From contig CP025839.1 of NCBI GenBank assembly GCA_002953655.1, positions 930,001-994,000 of the forward strand: 64,000 nucleotides of DNA, in the 5' to 3' direction. This DNA is from Latilactobacillus sakei (GTDB lineage Bacteria > Bacillota > Bacilli > Lactobacillales > Lactobacillaceae). Shown here piece by piece: positions 54,652 to 63,544 of the stretch. A program made the translations under genes and the position numbers. The notes beneath the pieces are model-generated. The model worked only from the letters and a program-made list of their open reading frames with translations. It did no database searches and was not told the origin of the DNA. The stretch's first letter is position 1. Each line of letters starts with the position of its first letter.

Positions 54652-55998
54652 ATGTTTAAGAAAGTATTAGTCGCTAATCGGGGCGAAATCGCGTTGCACA
54701 TCATTCGGACGTTAAAAGAAATGGGCATTCCCTCAGTATCGGTTTATTCTAAAGCTGATAAAAGTAGTTTGCACGTTCAACTAGCGGACGAAGCGGTCTG
54801 CATCGGCGGTAATCGACCACAAGAATCCTATTTAAATATGCAAAACGTTTTATCCGCAGCGATTGGGACTGGTTGCGACGCGATTCATCCAGGGTATGGT
54901 TTTCTATCTGAAAACAGTCAATTTGCTGAAATGTGTGAAGCCTGTGGCGTGACGTTTATCGGTCCTTCTAGTCAAGTGATTGCGCAGATGGGTGATAAAA
55001 GTCAGGCCAAAACTAGTATGAAGGCGGCCGCCGTGCCGTTGATTCCTGGGAGTGATGGCCCACTAAAAAGTCTCGCAGACGCTAAAATTGTCGCTGCTAA
55101 AGTTGGTTATCCCGTGATGATTAAAGCCGTCGCCGGTGGTGGTGGTAAAGGGATTCGTTTTGTTGACGATGAAAGCCAACTCGCTGACAGTTATGCGCAA
55201 GCACAATTAGAAGCGGCCGGTGCTTTTGGCAATGATCAATTGTACCTAGAAAAAATTATGCTGGACGTTAAACATATCGAAGTTCAAATTTTCAGAGATC
55301 GCTTCGGCAATGCTGTCTACTTCCCAGAACGGGATTGTTCAATGCAACGCTTTAAACAAAAGGTGATTGAAGAAACACCGTCGGCTTTATTAACACCAGC
55401 TGAACGGGCTGAATTGGGCGCCATTGCACTCAAAGCGGCTGAACAAATTAATTATGAAAATACGGGGACCGTTGAATTTTTAATGGACCAAAATCATCAG
55501 TTTTATTTCTTAGAAATGAACACCCGAATTCAAGTTGAACATCCGGTAACCGAAATGGTCACAGGGGTCGACCTTGTGCGGGAACAAATCTTGGTGGCTG
55601 CAGGGGCACCATTATCATTTGATCAAGCCGCTGTTGAAACCCGTGGCTTTGCACTTGAATGTCGTTTAAATGCTGAAGATCCGGACAATCACTTTGCCCC
55701 ATCGGCGGGTACGGTGAACTATTTATACTTACCAACTGGTAACTTAGGTGTGCGCATTGACACACATTTATTCAGTGGTTATGCAATTTCACCGTTTTAC
55801 GATGCGATGATTGGCAAGTTAATTACCTGGGGCGCAACGCGAGAAATTGCGATTGCTAAAATGCATCGGGTGCTCAATGAGTTGATTGTTTCAGGAATTA
55901 AAACGAATGCCCAGTTCCAACAAACGTTATTAGAAGATCCGGTCTTTTTAAGTAGTCAAGCGACGACGGATTATTTAACGTCATTAGCAACAGATTAA
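54652..55998 (+). CDS. accC: Biotin carboxylase subunit of acetyl-CoA carboxylase
   Basis: ATP-grasp enzyme that carboxylates biotin on AccB. The 448-residue protein has VLVANRGEIALHIIRTLKE at the N-terminus, the ATP loop AVAGGGGKGIRFV (about 160-172), the metal-binding EMNTRIQVEHPVTE (about 287-300), and the C-terminal biotin carboxylase domain. AGGAGGCA precedes the ATG. Confidence 0.96.
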   Translation: MFKKVLVANRGEIALHIIRTLKEMGIPSVSVYSKADKSSLHVQLADEAVCIGGNRPQESYLNMQNVLSAAIGTGCDAIHPGYGFLSENSQFAEMCEACGVTFIGPSSQVIAQMGDKSQAKTSMKAAAVPLIPGSDGPLKSLADAKIVAAKVGYPVMIKAVAGGGGKGIRFVDDESQLADSYAQAQLEAAGAFGNDQLYLEKIMLDVKHIEVQIFRDRFGNAVYFPERDCSMQRFKQKVIEETPSALLTPAERAELGAIALKAAEQINYENTGTVEFLMDQNHQFYFLEMNTRIQVEHPVTEMVTGVDLVREQILVAAGAPLSFDQAAVETRGFALECRLNAEDPDNHFAPSAGTVNYLYLPTGNLGVRIDTHLFSGYAISPFYDAMIGKLITWGATREIAIAKMHRVLNELIVSGIKTNAQFQQTLLEDPVFLSSQATTDYLTSLATD

Positions 55999-56011
55999 AA
56001 GGGGGGGCACC

Positions 56012-56863
56012 ATGCAATTATTTAATGCCGTTCGTAATATCGGTAAAGCCCATCTTAAATATAATCAAGAAGCACGACAAAAGGTGCCAGATGGTTTATG
56101 GGTGGCTTGTCCTAAGTGTCAGCAATCGATTTATCATAAGGACCTTGGTTATTATCGGACTTGTCCGGTCTGTCAATATGGTTTTCGGACGCGGGCTAAG
56201 GTTCGTCTAGATTGGTTGGTGGATAGTTTTGAACCAGCTGGCGATCTAGCGCAAACCCCTAATCCGCTCCATTTTCCCAAATATCCACAGAAATTACGAA
56301 AAGCACAACAAATTACCGGACTAGAAGATAGTATTTTGACCGGCGTGGCGACTATTAAGCAACAAAAATTCGCCTTGGGCATTATGGATCCTTATTTTAT
56401 TATGGGGAGCATGGGCAGTGCGACGGGCGAAAAAATTACGCGCCTCTTTGAACTGGCCACTGAAAAAGGTTTACCCGTGATTCTAATTGCGGCTTCTGGG
56501 GGTGCTCGGATGCAAGAAGGGATTTTTTCCTTGATGCAGATGGCTAAAACCTCGGCAGCCGTTAAACGGCATGCTGAACAAGGGTTATTGTACATTAGCT
56601 TATTAACCGATCCGACAACCGGGGGGGTAACAGCTAGTTTTGCAACGGAAGCGGATATTATTTTAGCCGAACCCAAAGCAGTGATTGGCTTTGCAGGGCG
56701 GCGCGTGATTGAACAGACGATGCACGAACAGATTGCACCAGATTTACAAGATGCCGAAACTGTCTTAAAAAACGGTTTTATTGATCAAATCGTAGCACGT
56801 CAGGATCAAAAGAAAGTACTTCATCAATTGTTGAAGTTACATGAAAGAGGGGCTCATTATTAA
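56012..56863 (+). CDS. accD: Acetyl-CoA carboxylase carboxyltransferase beta subunit
   Basis: A 283-residue crotonase-fold subunit with an N-terminal zinc ribbon (VACPKCQQSIYHK and RTCPVCQYG, about 30-54). The oxyanion/CoA region is IAASGGARMQEGIFSLMQM. It works in complex with AccA. Its end overlaps accA by 23 bases. Confidence 0.95.
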   Translation: MQLFNAVRNIGKAHLKYNQEARQKVPDGLWVACPKCQQSIYHKDLGYYRTCPVCQYGFRTRAKVRLDWLVDSFEPAGDLAQTPNPLHFPKYPQKLRKAQQITGLEDSILTGVATIKQQKFALGIMDPYFIMGSMGSATGEKITRLFELATEKGLPVILIAASGGARMQEGIFSLMQMAKTSAAVKRHAEQGLLYISLLTDPTTGGVTASFATEADIILAEPKAVIGFAGRRVIEQTMHEQIAPDLQDAETVLKNGFIDQIVARQDQKKVLHQLLKLHERGAHY

Positions 56864-57638
56864 TCGTCAAAAAAAGACAGCCGCTAAGATTGTCGCCGGC
56901 GCCCGTAGTAGTCAAAAAATAACGACACCGGCATTATTGGCCAACCTTTTTGATGATTTGATGATTCTCAAAGGCGACCGCGTCGGCGGCGAAGATCCAG
57001 CCATTATTGGCGGGATTGCATTATTTAATAATCAGCCGGTGACGGTGATTGCAACTAATAAAGGGACAACGCTTGAAGAACGCATGGCGTGTCACTTTGG
57101 TTGCCCTGAACCCGCCGGTTATCGCAAAGCATTACGGTTGATGAAGGAAGCAGAGAAATTTAAACGACCGATTATCACTTTGGTGAATACCGCTGGGGCT
57201 TATCCCGGGGCGCACGCCGAAGCGACCGGTCAGGGAATGGCGATTGCTAATAATTTATACGAAATCAGCACCCTGAAAACACCAATGATCAGCGTAATCT
57301 TCGGTGAAGGGGGTTCGGGTGGTGCCTTGGCACTGGCCTGTGGGGACCAAGTTTGGATGACCACTGAGAGTATGTATTCAATTTTATCGCCAGAAGGTTT
57401 TGCTTCAATTTTATGGAAAGATAGCCAGCGTGCTGATGAAGCGGCGGCAATCATGCAATTAACACCCCAATCTTTACAAGAGGCCGGTGTGATTGAAGGG
57501 ATTATTCAAGAAGAACCAGATGAACACCTTTTCTGTCAAAACATTACGACCGTTTTAACCGAACAACTAAACCAATTACAACAATTACCTGTCGAGACTT
57601 TATTGGCCAATCGACAAGCCAGATTCCGGCAATTTTAA
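56841..57638 (+). CDS. accA: Acetyl-CoA carboxylase carboxyltransferase alpha subunit
   Basis: A 265-residue partner of AccD that transfers the carboxyl group from biotin to acetyl-CoA. It shows KGDRVGGEDPAIIGGIAL, CPEPAGYRKALRLMKEAEKF, and GEGGSGGALALACGD (about 154-168). The start codon lies inside the end of accD, so translation is coupled; no good ribosome site is seen, so the exact start is less certain. Confidence 0.93.
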   Translation: MKEGLIINRQKKTAAKIVAGARSSQKITTPALLANLFDDLMILKGDRVGGEDPAIIGGIALFNNQPVTVIATNKGTTLEERMACHFGCPEPAGYRKALRLMKEAEKFKRPIITLVNTAGAYPGAHAEATGQGMAIANNLYEISTLKTPMISVIFGEGGSGGALALACGDQVWMTTESMYSILSPEGFASILWKDSQRADEAAAIMQLTPQSLQEAGVIEGIIQEEPDEHLFCQNITTVLTEQLNQLQQLPVETLLANRQARFRQF

Positions 57639-57661
57639 CGAAAAAAAGGAGTGTCAGAAAC

Positions 57662-58411
57662 GTGTTAAATGGAAAGAAAATCCTAGTGATGGGCGTTGCT
57701 AATCAAAGAAGTATCGCGTGGGGATGTGCACAAGCAATTACACAAGCTGGTGGGGAGGTTATCTATACCTACCAAAACGATCGGATTAAGCAGAGTTTGT
57801 CAAAATTTGTTCCCGAAACCAGTTTATTGGTTGAATGTGATGTCAGCGATGATGCCGCAATCGCACAAACCTTTGCTGAAATTAAAGCCAAAGTGGGGCA
57901 AATTGATGGCATCGTTCATGCGATTGCCTATGCCAACCGTGAAGAACTAGAAGGCATGGTTTACGAAACATCTCGCTCAGGTTACTTGTTAGCGCAAGAA
58001 ATTAGTGCATATTCATTAATCGCTGTCGCTAAATATGGTCGTGACCTCTTAAAACCAAATGGCAGCATTGTGACAATGACTTACTTTGGTTCAGAACGCG
58101 CTGTTCCTAACTACAACGTGATGGGCATTGCTAAAGCATCATTAGAAGCTAGCGTTCGCTATTTAGCACGGGATTTAGGCGCTGACCAAATTCGCGTTAA
58201 TGCCATTTCTGCAGGGGCCATTAAGACGCTTGCAGTGACCGGGGTTAAAGATTTCCGTTCATTATTAGAAGAATCAGAAAAACGAACTGTTGATGGTCAA
58301 TCAGTCACGATTGAAGAAGTTGGGAATGTCGCTGGGTTCTTACTTAGCGATATGGCAACTGGTGTGACGGGTGACATTATCTACGTTGACAAAGGCGTTC
58401 ATTTACAATAG
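57662..58411 (+). CDS. fabI: Enoyl-ACP reductase (FabI type)
   Basis: Last reduction of each elongation cycle, NADH-dependent. The 249-residue protein has GVANQRSIAWGCAQAI (about 12-27) and the FabI triad region FGSERAVPNYNVMGIAKA, with Tyr then Lys seven residues on. The start is GTG with AAAGGAG about 10 bases upstream. FabI is the usual target of triclosan-type inhibitors. Confidence 0.95.
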   Translation: MLNGKKILVMGVANQRSIAWGCAQAITQAGGEVIYTYQNDRIKQSLSKFVPETSLLVECDVSDDAAIAQTFAEIKAKVGQIDGIVHAIAYANREELEGMVYETSRSGYLLAQEISAYSLIAVAKYGRDLLKPNGSIVTMTYFGSERAVPNYNVMGIAKASLEASVRYLARDLGADQIRVNAISAGAIKTLAVTGVKDFRSLLEESEKRTVDGQSVTIEEVGNVAGFLLSDMATGVTGDIIYVDKGVHLQ

Positions 58412-58416
58412 ACTTA

Positions 58417-59172
58417 ATGACAATCGAGACGGCGCAAATACAGCGGGTACTTTCCCCGGCACTACGCGATTTGCTCACTATCTCAGTTCAGCAAGCACTA
58501 CCTTCAACTAACGCTTATTTGTTGCAACAGCCAATGACTGACCAACAATGGTCAGTCGTGATAGCACAACAACAAACACAAGGCCGCGGTCAAAGAGACC
58601 ACCAATTTGTATCACCGATTGGTGGTCTTTATTTAAGTCTTTTGATGCCCGTTCGAGATCCGGCGTGTTTTAATGCCTTTCAACAAACAGCCGCGGCGGG
58701 TGTAGCGCTTGCTGAAACGATTCAAGCCTTACTGGATTATGAAGTTCAGCTTAAATGGGTCAATGACGTCTATGATCAGCGGCAAAAATTAGCAGGCATT
58801 CTAACGGAGGGGTATCTCGATGATACCGGCCGCTTAAGTGGTGTCGTGGTGGGGGTCGGGCTTAATTTTGCCTCAACGATTGAAACGGAACGCATCGGTA
58901 ACTTGCGGGCGCTAGTATTGGCACGGCAAGTATCGATTAACCAATTTAGTGGTCAGTATCTTAATCGATTGTATGCACTTTTACAGCTACCAGTGAGTGT
59001 GTTAACACAACGTTATCAACATTGGACACCATTGGTTGGTCGTAAGCTCCAAACAATTGCCGGACAACCAGTTGAAGATATGAGTGTTAGTGCACTCAAG
59101 CCAGATGGCACATTAATTTTAAGTAATCAACAAATCGTGCAAATTGGGCAAAAAGTCCGATTTGCGGATTAG
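58417..59172 (+). CDS. birA: Biotin-protein ligase, no DNA-binding domain
   Basis: Attaches biotin to AccB. The 251-residue protein has QQQTQGRGQRDHQFVSPIGG (biotinoyl-AMP site, about 51-70) and LKWVNDVYDQRQKLAGILTE with the catalytic Lys. It lacks the N-terminal winged helix of repressor-type BirA, so it should not regulate transcription. It lies five bases after fabI in the fab operon. Confidence 0.92.
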   Translation: MTIETAQIQRVLSPALRDLLTISVQQALPSTNAYLLQQPMTDQQWSVVIAQQQTQGRGQRDHQFVSPIGGLYLSLLMPVRDPACFNAFQQTAAAGVALAETIQALLDYEVQLKWVNDVYDQRQKLAGILTEGYLDDTGRLSGVVVGVGLNFASTIETERIGNLRALVLARQVSINQFSGQYLNRLYALLQLPVSVLTQRYQHWTPLVGRKLQTIAGQPVEDMSVSALKPDGTLILSNQQIVQIGQKVRFAD

Positions 59173-59187
59173 TAAGCGGGAGGAATT

Positions 59188-59724
59188 ATGATGTCAATGT
59201 CAGTTGCGCGCCGGTTAAGCTATATCGGTGTTTGTCTAGCCTTGTTAATTGTTTGTGCCCAGATTAGTATTCCGATTTGGATTGTTCCGATTACACTTCA
59301 AACGCTAGCTGTTGGGCTGATTGCCACCGTTCTACCGTTACAGTTGAGTAGTGCGGTGATTGCAGCTTATTTATTGCTAGGTTTGGTTGGCTTACCGGTT
59401 TTTGCTAATTTCGCGGGTGGGGCCAGCGTCATCGTGGGCCCGACAGGTGGTTATCTATTTGGCTTTATCATTTATATTGGCATTGTGCATTACGGCCTGC
59501 GTTATTTTGGTCATTCACGGCGCGTGCTGTTTAGTGTTAACTTACTCGCCAGTCTCTGCCAGTTATTAATTGGTACGCTGTGGTTGAGAATTGCACTTCA
59601 TTTAGGGTGGCAAGCCAGCTTCTTAACTGGTTTTGCGCCCTATGTCCCGATTGAAATATTAAAAAGTGGGCTGATTGTAGCAGTGATTGCACGCTTACCA
59701 CAACGCATTCAACAGTTCCATTAA
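59188..59724 (+). CDS. bioY: Biotin ECF transporter S component
   Basis: A 178-residue membrane protein of the BioY family, with about six helices and the conserved block VGLPVFANFAGGASVIVGPTG (shown in part: FANFAGGASVIVGPTGGYL, about 70-88). It captures biotin and uses a shared energy-coupling module encoded elsewhere. Its place after birA links biotin uptake to AccB loading. A terminator follows, ending the fab operon. Confidence 0.93.
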   Translation: MMSMSVARRLSYIGVCLALLIVCAQISIPIWIVPITLQTLAVGLIATVLPLQLSSAVIAAYLLLGLVGLPVFANFAGGASVIVGPTGGYLFGFIIYIGIVHYGLRYFGHSRRVLFSVNLLASLCQLLIGTLWLRIALHLGWQASFLTGFAPYVPIEILKSGLIVAVIARLPQRIQQFH

Positions 59725-59734
59725 TCATCAAGAA

Positions 59735-59760
59735 AGTCGCCGAATAAGGCGACTTTTTTG
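59735..59760 (+). terminator. Terminator of the fab operon
   Basis: AGTCGCC (59735-59741) pairs with GGCGACT (59748-59754), loop GAATAA, then TTTTT. Confidence 0.88.
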
Positions 59761-59790
59761 ATGGTCAAAAAAAGCAAGATTTGCATAATA

Positions 59791-59799
59791 TGCTATAAT
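59791..59799 (+). promoter_or_regulatory. Extended -10 promoter of the lipoprotein gene
   Basis: TGCTATAAT is a perfect extended -10 (TATAAT at 59794-59799). No good -35 is visible, which extended -10 promoters tolerate. Confidence 0.6.
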
Positions 59800-59838
59800 A
59801 AAACCGTTATCATATTCAAGTACGATGGGGGAGATTAT

Positions 59839-60972
59839 ATGAAAAAGCAAGGGGTATTATTTGGGGCAGCAGCACTCTTATTATTAGCCGGATGCAGTCA
59901 AAAGGTTGAAGGACCTAAGTCAGCAGCCAAAAGTAGCAGTACGAGCCAACAAGTTAAAACATCAAAAAAAGCGCAGAAAGCAACGACGAGCTCGGCTAAA
60001 AAAGTGAGTCGTAAACAAGTAACCCAAACGTCATCATCAGCTAAAGCGGTCTGGTCTTCGGCCAAGTCACAAGCATTGAAGACCTATATGGCCAGTTTTA
60101 GTCAAGCAATGAATCAACAATATGTTGAATATTCACCAAGCCAAAGTGGCGAATATTATGGTATTCAATTTCCAGATTATTTAGATGAAGATAAAGTAGC
60201 GGTTGATGATCAACACGTTACTGTTAGTTGGTCCGAAAATGGCGTTGGCCAAGCAGATTACCAAGTTGTGGGTATTTATTCGGATTATAATAATGCACCA
60301 AGTATGGGAGCGCATCTGTACCTATTTACAATTCATGATGGTCAGCCAGTTGTATTAATCACGGAACAAACGCAAGGCATGCCAGACAATTTGATGCACT
60401 TCAAAGAAACAGCCAATACTGATTTGAAGCAAAACTTTGCACAGATTGTCGGTGGTGGCTCGGCAACAACGGCTAATACAACCAAAACGCCATCGTCAAT
60501 TGCCAGCTATCAAGTGCCATCAGAATTAGCTGGCACTTGGTATGGTTATAGTGAGTATAGTAAGCAGTCAGAGCAAATTGATACGCTTGAAATAGCTGGG
60601 AATAAGCTGACGCTAAATGGCGAAACAACTGAATTACATCAAGATAGTGAACGAACAAGTCAAGATCGCGAACTATTGAGTGGTAAAGGTGATCCAAATC
60701 AAATAGATAAAAATAAAATGGACAATTGGGGTGTTATTAAAGAGTTTGATGTCGAGGGTCGTCATTGGCTCAATGTTCGTGGTTGGTATCAAAGTGCCGG
60801 GGATGGTAGTTATTACGGTGTTAAGAGCCGTAGTATCGATGGACAAACCATGCCTGTTTTAACGATTGCTGGTGGGGCCGGTATGTGGCCTAGTCAACAT
60901 TTCTATCCAACTAAGGCAGCGGCGTTGTCAATGAAAGACACGAAATTTGATGATGAGCATAATCAAGAATAA
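59839..60972 (+). CDS. DUF4767-family lipoprotein
   Basis: A 377-residue secreted lipoprotein. Residues 1-19 are a lipoprotein signal with lipobox LLLAGC (Cys about 19), followed by a Ser/Lys/Thr-rich linker to about 75. Residues about 76-210 fit DUF4767 ([20 protein letters not shown]). The C-terminal 150 residues form a second, unrecognised domain beginning near [13 protein letters not shown], which resembles lipocalin-like surface modules. Function unknown. The ATG at 59839 follows GGGGGAG. Confidence 0.83.
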   Translation: MKKQGVLFGAAALLLLAGCSQKVEGPKSAAKSSSTSQQVKTSKKAQKATTSSAKKVSRKQVTQTSSSAKAVWSSAKSQALKTYMASFSQAMNQQYVEYSPSQSGEYYGIQFPDYLDEDKVAVDDQHVTVSWSENGVGQADYQVVGIYSDYNNAPSMGAHLYLFTIHDGQPVVLITEQTQGMPDNLMHFKETANTDLKQNFAQIVGGGSATTANTTKTPSSIASYQVPSELAGTWYGYSEYSKQSEQIDTLEIAGNKLTLNGETTELHQDSERTSQDRELLSGKGDPNQIDKNKMDNWGVIKEFDVEGRHWLNVRGWYQSAGDGSYYGVKSRSIDGQTMPVLTIAGGAGMWPSQHFYPTKAAALSMKDTKFDDEHNQE

Positions 60973-61043
60973 TTAAAAAATTCACCGGAATTGCGCAAGA
61001 TTCAGCTTTCCTCTATAATAACTTGAAAAGAGGAGTGATGGAG

Positions 61044-61511
61044 ATGTTTAAATCGCGTGATGAAAAGGTAGCGGCTTACGAAATGCTACTTAAGCAACAA
61101 GCGGCGTTATTAGAAGGCGAAACCAATTTAATTGCTAATTTGGCTAATTCTTCGGCTTTATTGAACCAAACGCTACCAGAAACGGTTTTTGCCGGTTACT
61201 ATTTGTATCAAGATAATGAGTTAGTCTTAGGGCCTTTTCAAGGCAATGTCTCATGTATGCATATTCCGATGGGTAAAGGGGTTTGTGGTGAAGCTGCCGC
61301 TGAGCAAGCGACTGTGATTGTAACGGATGTGACGGAACATCAAAATTACATCGCCTGTGACTCAACGGCCCGTTCTGAAATCGTCGTACCAATGATGAAA
61401 GACGCGCGATTGATCGGTGTTTTAGATCTCGATAGCCGCGAAGTCGGCGCTTACGATGCGGTTGATCAAGAATACTTAGAACGTTACGTGCAGTTGCTAA
61501 TGCAAGCATAA
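61044..61511 (+). CDS. msrC: Free methionine-(R)-sulfoxide reductase (GAF domain)
   Basis: A 155-residue GAF-fold enzyme that reduces free methionine-R-sulfoxide. The Cys pattern [19 protein letters not shown] and [17 protein letters not shown] matches fRMsr, with the catalytic and resolving cysteines. The ATG at 61044 lies 8 bases after AGGAG; in-frame starts upstream are too close to it. Electrons would come from a thioredoxin system. It is monocistronic with a terminator. Confidence 0.9.
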   Translation: MFKSRDEKVAAYEMLLKQQAALLEGETNLIANLANSSALLNQTLPETVFAGYYLYQDNELVLGPFQGNVSCMHIPMGKGVCGEAAAEQATVIVTDVTEHQNYIACDSTARSEIVVPMMKDARLIGVLDLDSREVGAYDAVDQEYLERYVQLLMQA

Positions 61512-61512
61512 A

Positions 61513-61545
61513 AAAACAAGGTCCCTAAAAGGGGCCTTGTTTTTA
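61513..61545. terminator. Bidirectional terminator
   Basis: AAAAACAAGGTCCC (61513-61526) pairs with GGGGCCTTGTTTTT (61532-61545). It serves the msrC-type gene and the convergent ECF component gene. Confidence 0.92.
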
Positions 61546-61549
61546 ATTT

Positions 61550-62095
61550 CTAGAGTGTAGCGATTTGTTTTTTAAGATGATAACAAACTTGGGTTACAAT
61601 CACAATTGCCAACAAGCGATCCAAATAGTCAGTTCCGGCTTGAACAAGTGTGATGCTTGCAAATTGATTGAGGCCGAGACCACTGAGTAGTTGAACAATC
61701 ATGCTGGAGCCTGAAGACGTAATCCCGTGGAATAGGAAATACGTAATCAATGAACTGACAACGGTGCCCGGTAAAGCGACGCCGATGGCAACTAACGGTA
61801 TTTCACGTTTGTTACGGTGATGTTGGTACAAAAACCAGCCAGCTAGTAAACCGGTTAAAAGGCCATCTGGTAAATAGTATAGCGCGAATAAGTCAGTTGT
61901 AATACCGCTAAGAACACTACTAGCAGTTGCTGTTAACGCACCAGCTAACGGGCCTAGTAAGGCACCAGCAAGGATTGTCCCGATGCTATCGAGATAAATT
62001 GGTAATCGTAAGACGAGCGCAATGTTACTGCCGACGTAATTTAGGGCGATTGCCAAAGCGATGATCGTTAAGTGGCGTGTTTTAAATTTTTTCAT
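61550..62095 (-). CDS. ECF transporter S component, probably nucleoside-linked
   Basis: A 181-residue membrane protein with about six helices. The N-terminal half (IYLDSIGTILAGALLGPLAG, about 33-52) has the pattern of ECF substrate-binding S components. It lies 12 bp after a nucleoside hydrolase gene, so a nucleoside or related ribosyl compound is the likely substrate (inference). The energy-coupling genes are not in the window. Confidence 0.75.
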   Translation of the reverse strand: MKKFKTRHLTIIALAIALNYVGSNIALVLRLPIYLDSIGTILAGALLGPLAGALTATASSVLSGITTDLFALYYLPDGLLTGLLAGWFLYQHHRNKREIPLVAIGVALPGTVVSSLITYFLFHGITSSGSSMIVQLLSGLGLNQFASITLVQAGTDYLDRLLAIVIVTQVCYHLKKQIATL

Positions 62096-62107
62096 TAAAG
62101 GTTGTTC

Positions 62108-63082
62108 CTATCTGAGTTTTTTTAAGTCCGTTTTAATCATTGAAGCCTGTGCATTTAAAACGACGGTCAAAAACTGTTCAAAGAAACGATTTGTATCCAC
62201 CTCAGTTAAAATGAGGCTATTAACAGGACGGTGCCAAAAGTCGAAGCGGTCCACCAGTGTTTGGCCAATACTGATGCCGGTTGTTTCGACGGTGGTGTAG
62301 CTTTCAAAGCCCTGACAAAGGGTCGGGTCGATGAAATAGGCGACTGCGAGCGGATCATTAATGACACAGCCGATGACGTGTTCATATTGCCAGTGGAAAT
62401 CAAAATAAAACTGCGTAATAGCGGCTAAATAGTCACCAACTTCAGGATTGATCCGCTGACAATAAGACAGTAGGGTGGGTGTGAAGACAATTTTGCGAGT
62501 GACATCTAAGCCAATCATTTCAATTTTATGATTGAGCTGTTCGTAAACTGCTAAAGCGGCCTCCGGATCACTCCAATAATTGAATTCCGCTACCGGTGAG
62601 CAATTACCGTGACTTTTATACGTGCCACCCATTGAGACGAAGCGCGCGCAGTTAGCCCCTAATTGGGGATTTAATGTCAGCGCGGTTGCAATATTGGTCA
62701 GCGGCCCGAGTGCAATAATGCTAGTATCACTGGGTGCTTCAAAAGTCGTTGCTAAAAAGTCGGCTGCCGATTGCTCAGCGGCCTTGGTAGTTGTTTGACG
62801 GCGAATATGACTATCACCCAAACCATCCATACCATGCGTATCTTGAGCGCTAACAAAGGTCTTCTTGAGCGGCTGGGCCGCACCAGCGTAGACCGGGATA
62901 TCTAGTCGACCGAGTCGTTCTAGACATTTAAAGGCATTGTCGACGCCAATTTCGACGGGGACGTTGCCGCAAACAATCGTTAAAGCAACGACTTCTACTT
63001 CAGGCGATTGAATGGCCAAATTCAACGCGAGGGTGTCATCGATGCCGGGATCGCAATCAATAATAATTTTGCGAGTTTGCAT
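62108..63082 (-). CDS. Nucleoside hydrolase (inosine-uridine preferring family)
   Basis: A 324-residue hydrolase that splits nucleosides into base and ribose. The calcium-binding N-terminal motif is IIIDCDPGIDDTLAL (about 6-20), and GPLTNIATAL (about 125-134) and FNYWSDPEAA (about 166-175) follow. It is cytosolic and works with the ECF component encoded next. It gives a phosphate-free route beside the deo operon. The ribosome site AAGGAGG precedes the start on the minus strand. Confidence 0.93.
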   Translation of the reverse strand: MQTRKIIIDCDPGIDDTLALNLAIQSPEVEVVALTIVCGNVPVEIGVDNAFKCLERLGRLDIPVYAGAAQPLKKTFVSAQDTHGMDGLGDSHIRRQTTTKAAEQSAADFLATTFEAPSDTSIIALGPLTNIATALTLNPQLGANCARFVSMGGTYKSHGNCSPVAEFNYWSDPEAALAVYEQLNHKIEMIGLDVTRKIVFTPTLLSYCQRINPEVGDYLAAITQFYFDFHWQYEHVIGCVINDPLAVAYFIDPTLCQGFESYTTVETTGISIGQTLVDRFDFWHRPVNSLILTEVDTNRFFEQFLTVVLNAQASMIKTDLKKLR

Positions 63083-63263
63083 TTATTTCTAACCTCCTTG
63101 AGATCCTTAGTTTTTTATTCTGGGAAGTTTCCGAACCAGTCCAAGCGGGGCTTAGGCGCTTGATTTCAAATGCACCATTTCATGATAACGTGTAGCGGGC
63201 ATCCTGTAAATAGAAGACGTTAAGATCGATTTGAAAAAAATTAAATAACTTAGTAAATTTGAG

Positions 63264-63292
63264 TTGACATTGATTATTAGACTTGGTATTAT
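63264..63292 (+). promoter_or_regulatory. Promoter of tRNA-Ser
   Basis: A perfect TTGACA (63264-63269) and TATTAT (63287-63292) are 17 bp apart, about 20 bases before the mature tRNA. Confidence 0.75.
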
Positions 63293-63317
63293 AATAAACG
63301 TTGTAAGATATTGATAC

Positions 63318-63408
63318 GGAGAATTACCCAAGTCTGGCTGAAGGGAACGGTCTTGAAAACCGTCAGGTGGGTTCTGCCCACGCGAGAGTTCGAATCTCTC
63401 ATTCTCCT
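63318..63408 (+). tRNA. tRNA-Ser (anticodon UGA)
   Basis: Class II tRNA with acceptor GGAGAAT / ATTCTCC, D-arm with GGCTGAAGG, anticodon stem ACGGT / ACCGT and loop CTTGAAA (anticodon TGA), a long variable arm (GGTGGG ... CCCACG), and T-arm GAGAG TTCGAAT CTCTC. CCA is not encoded, and the base after the acceptor stem is T. A terminator follows directly. Confidence 0.95.
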
Positions 63409-63427
63409 TAATAAATAACAGATAAAT

Positions 63428-63459
63428 ACCTCATTGATTAATCGATGAGGTGTTTTTTT
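63428..63459 (+). terminator. Terminator of tRNA-Ser
   Basis: ACCTCAT with flanking bases pairs with ATGAGGT (63428-63451, AATT-centred), followed by seven T. Confidence 0.9.
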
Positions 63460-63480
63460 GTCGTTAAATAGCACAAATAA

Positions 63481-63522
63481 AAAATGACCAGTCGATTGAA
63501 AAATCAATGACTGATCATTTTT
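63481..63522 (-). terminator. Terminator of the nitroreductase gene
   Basis: AAAATGACCAGTC and GACTGATCATTTT arms (63481-63493 with 63510-63522) form a hairpin ending in a T run on the minus strand, just after the stop at 63545. Confidence 0.8.
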
Positions 63523-63544
63523 GAAAGGCTCTAATTAAAAGCGA

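Noticed and set aside
61144-61509. 121-codon minus-strand frame opposite msrC
   Set aside because: It lies entirely antisense to a well supported enzyme gene and has no ribosome site or recognisable composition.
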